Virus record (IMG/VR): IMGVR_UViG_3300025133_000727
Location: 1 to 20,849 of that record
Direction: 5' to 3' (one strand)
Source: a virus
Length of the DNA stretch: 20,849 nucleotides
Part shown: positions 18,607-20,849 of the stretch, one piece after another
Layout of the letters: the number at the start of each line of letters is the position of its first letter
Position numbering within the stretch: position 1 is the stretch's first letter
The notes under the pieces: generated by a model
What the model was told of the DNA's origin: nothing
Seen by the model: only the letters and a program-made list of their open reading frames with translations
The model's database searches: none
Program-made: the position numbers and the translations under genes

Positions 18607-20849
18607 TTACCCCGTTTTTGGTATAATGCTACTTAATGACTTGGTGGGAGTGCCTGCTGATTGAGCGCTGCCGCCAGAAAGAAACTCTCGGCGCAAAATA
18701 AGAGGAGCCTCCCTAAATGCCGTCGCCTCATCCATGCCATGTTTGTCAATTAAAGCCTTTCTAATTTGACTCAACCTTGCCTTCCCTGCCTTTGACCCCT
18801 CATACTTCACATATGTTTGCTCTACACGAGACGCTGTTAATGAGGGGTCAAGAGTACGCGCATACGTCTTCCTAATCTCAGATCGCACCGTGGGCTTAAC
18901 ACGCCCCGGCTTTCCTGTCCCATCATCGAAGAAATACTTTTCCCAATTAGGAGAATTTTTCCAATCATCCAGCACATCTCTTTCGTACCGCTCATACGCA
19001 TCAGGCTTGGCTGCTCTTTGTGCAGCAATCCTTGTTGCTTCCTGCTGGTTAGCAAGGGTGGCAAGCGCCATCTGTTGCTTGGCAAGGTTAGCTTTATCCG
19101 CACTGTACTGCTTGACCCCTGCGGCTGCGCCAGGAATAGAGCTTAACAAGGTGGCTCCAGGCTGGCTGGCCTGCTGCATGATCCCAAGACCAGCGGTGAG
19201 CAGGCCCATAGCCTTGGCATCGTCACGGCCCGCTGCAATCTGTGCCATTAGTTCTTGTATTCCCCCAGCACCACCAGTTGGTGGAGGCAGTCCTCCTGCG
19301 CCAGGAGCAGGACGAGGGGGTGGCCCTCCTGATACAGAAGGACCGTCCATATCTAGCGCTGGGTCCTCACTGCTAACCACACGCCCCGATGCCGGGACGT
19401 TGAATCCTGGCTGGGTACGTTGTTGTGCATCGTAGGCGGCTTTAAAAGCCTCAGCCGAAGGGATATTAGCACCCGTCGCAATATCCGCCTGTGTAAACTG
19501 AGTCATATCAGGTGGATTCTCTGCAAGCCTTGCTCTTTCTTCCGCATAAACAAACGGATCATAAGAGAGGGGCACATCAACAGGAGCCTGCGCAGCAGGA
19601 TCATAGCCTGCTACATCTAAAGAATAGTCAGGACTACGAACCTGATCCGCCGATGTCCTAGCAGGAGTGATTTGCCCCTTACTCGCTTCAGCCACTTCCT
19701 TAATACGCTCAATAACGGGTTCTACCACCTCATACGGACCTGTTGTAATAAAAGGCCCCTTCTTTTCGTAGGCTTCTTTTAATGGCGCTTGTAATTCAGC
19801 AAGCCGCCGCTTTACTTCATCGGTAGGAATAGGCGGAACGTCTCCCGGCCCACCAAACGCACGCAATGGATCTTCATAATATTTCATCCCTTCACGCACC
19901 TGCGCCAAAGGACTCTGGGGGGTTATCTTTTCTCCTATAGGAATTTTTTCTGGAGGAACAGTTAATCGTTTAGCCACTTCACTTCGCTCCCCTGGGCTAA
20001 AATCAGGGAGCAACGCCAGCATTTGATTTAGCCACGACTGCTCTGTCTGGGGCGTGCTCTCAGAAGGAACAAAGTCACCACCCCTAACGCCCGCCAGTTG
20101 TGGCAGCACACCCTTTGAAATGGGTTGCGTTGTATCAACCGCTTCCCGCCCAGCCCTAAGCAAATCACGTCGATCCCTAGCAATAGGCGAGGGAACAGGC
20201 ACTGCCTCCGCTGGGATAGCGGCTGCTTCCACAGGAGACTCAACAATAGGCGGTATGTTAGCTGTAACTTGACGACGAACACTGCCAAGTCCTTCCGTTA
20301 TAGGCTCACCAACAGGAATCGGAGGGCGAGACGGGCGCAATCTTTCTGCTACGCCACTTTTCAACCCCACATCATCAGCAAGACCAAGAGCCGCTAACTG
20401 ATCCGCCCTACGCACTTCATCTTGCCCACGCGCTAATGCCGCAGCCCCCTCTTTATAGCGCCGTTCCCACTCTTTCTCCGCCCCTTCTGTAGAAGAAGGT
20501 ACAACTGGAGGCGGTTCAGAAGGTGCCCTCGCTATTTGTGTTTGATCTTCTTCAGGAACAACTTCTTCCCCAGCAACAAAGTTCATCATCGTCTCTGTGC
20601 CCACTGAAGAAATCAACCTGCCCCTATCCGCTTCGGTCAGCGCCGATGCTTGAACAGTATAAACAGCAGGCTCAAGTCTAGGCTGAGGATCGGTAGTGCG
20701 ATACCGTGTTGTAAACACATGATCCCCTACTTTTTTTACATCAGGGTCAAAAGGCTCGTTGTTGCGAGTAAAGTTTTTACGAGTTCCGTCATAGTTTTTC
20801 CCCACAGACGGGAATATCAAATCCGAAATCTCGGGGTTCTGATAATAAA
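18607..20849 (-). CDS. Large Pro/Gly-rich probable virion protein, partial (5' end beyond right edge)
   Basis: The frame stays open to the right edge: codons 20823 upward encode YYQNPEISD before the TTG at 20820, so the true start lies outside. At least 746 residues are present. Most of it is low-complexity, with Pro-rich linkers (PSEPPPVVPSS, GGPPPRPAPGAGG) alternating with short charged helices (GAEKEWERRYKEGAAALARG). Near residues 520-610 of the portion after the TTG comes a small-residue helical part (AKAMGLLTAGLGIMQQASQP, then SIPGAAAGVKQYSADKANLA). That style is common in internal or ejected proteins of podoviruses, which is the best guess. The C-terminal 120 residues are charged and helical, ending SLSSIIPKTG. 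The stop lies three bases before the giant gene, so the two are co-translated. No enzymatic motif seen. Confidence 0.78.
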   Translation of the reverse strand, partial: YYQNPEISDLIFPSVGKNYDGTRKNFTRNNEPFDPDVKKVGDHVFTTRYRTTDPQPRLEPAVYTVQASALTEADRGRLISSVGTETMMNFVAGEEVVPEEDQTQIARAPSEPPPVVPSSTEGAEKEWERRYKEGAAALARGQDEVRRADQLAALGLADDVGLKSGVAERLRPSRPPIPVGEPITEGLGSVRRQVTANIPPIVESPVEAAAIPAEAVPVPSPIARDRRDLLRAGREAVDTTQPISKGVLPQLAGVRGGDFVPSESTPQTEQSWLNQMLALLPDFSPGERSEVAKRLTVPPEKIPIGEKITPQSPLAQVREGMKYYEDPLRAFGGPGDVPPIPTDEVKRRLAELQAPLKEAYEKKGPFITTGPYEVVEPVIERIKEVAEASKGQITPARTSADQVRSPDYSLDVAGYDPAAQAPVDVPLSYDPFVYAEERARLAENPPDMTQFTQADIATGANIPSAEAFKAAYDAQQRTQPGFNVPASGRVVSSEDPALDMDGPSVSGGPPPRPAPGAGGLPPPTGGAGGIQELMAQIAAGRDDAKAMGLLTAGLGIMQQASQPGATLLSSIPGAAAGVKQYSADKANLAKQQMALATLANQQEATRIAAQRAAKPDAYERYERDVLDDWKNSPNWEKYFFDDGTGKPGRVKPTVRSEIRKTYARTLDPSLTASRVEQTYVKYEGSKAGKARLSQIRKALIDKHGMDEATAFREAPLILRREFLSGGSAQSAGTPTKSLSSIIPKTG

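Noticed and set aside
18890-19435. Plus-strand frame of 181 codons opposite the Pro/Gly-rich gene
   Set aside because: Its composition (Ala, Ser, Pro, Gly runs) is the mirror of the low-complexity gene on the minus strand; no start signals.
18607-20820. Complete 737-residue protein starting at TTG 20820
   Set aside because: The frame continues upstream to the window edge with plausible codons (YYQNPEISD), so the TTG is an internal leucine and the gene is partial.

Overview
The window reads as one contiguous piece of a tailed bacteriophage genome. It carries a recombination/DNA-metabolism module, a holin-lysozyme lysis cassette and two very large late genes. No host housekeeping gene, integrase, terminase, tRNA, insertion sequence or CRISPR array is visible. 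A roughly balanced base composition, strong AGGAGG ribosome sites, a phage lipoprotein with a Lol-compatible lipobox and a gene-transfer-agent-type 3TM holin all suggest a Gram-negative (probably proteobacterial) host. Several small proteins (the MKCWHC zinc protein, the 181-residue tail-anchored protein, the EF-hand membrane protein) remind me of genes in marine podoviruses and cyanophages. A marine origin is therefore likely, but it is inferred from memory of families and was not tested.

Layout: (1) 1-575, minus strand: a RusA-like resolvase followed by a small phage gene that runs off the left edge. (2) 569-597: a sigma70-type promoter with a perfect TTGACA, a 17-base spacer and TATGTT, placed so that it drives a tightly packed plus-strand operon from 617 to 6369. 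That operon holds a Cas4/RecB-like nuclease, a small HTH-like protein, a small hypothetical, a Sak3-type (DUF1071) annealing protein, a small acidic-tailed protein, an HNH protein, a conserved hypothetical, a ribbon-helix-helix protein, a winged-helix protein, a DUF4384 protein, a small helical protein, an LPP20-type lipoprotein and a zinc-ribbon/DnaJ-finger protein. Most junctions are stop/start overlaps, indicating translational coupling. (3) 6362-20849, minus strand, convergent with the operon (the stops overlap by 8 bases). In order of transcription these late genes are: a large Pro/Gly-rich probable virion protein open at the right edge; a 3250-residue giant protein taking almost half the window; a 3TM holin; a GH24 lysozyme; an EF-hand two-TM protein; a three-TM protein; a 28-residue single-TM peptide; and a tail-anchored coiled-coil protein.

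How the genes may work together: the nuclease and the Sak3-type annealing protein form a plausible exonuclease/annealase pair, with RusA-like and HNH enzymes resolving or trimming intermediates. The late genes end in a lysis block. The giant protein has the modular look of the large polyvalent proteins described in phages and conjugative elements. It combines an N-terminal glycine-rich membrane-like segment, a zincin-type HETVH site, an ADP-ribosyltransferase-like module, several unassigned conserved modules, a GHEGRHR ParB-like motif and a C-terminal LPD38-like region. It is probably packaged in the virion and delivered with the DNA to act on the new host.

There is no gene-free stretch longer than about 50 bases. 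The most interesting items are the giant protein and its modules, the EF-hand membrane protein beside the lysozyme, the lysozyme with a Glu-Cys-Thr active site, and the phage-borne DUF4384/LPP20 envelope pair.
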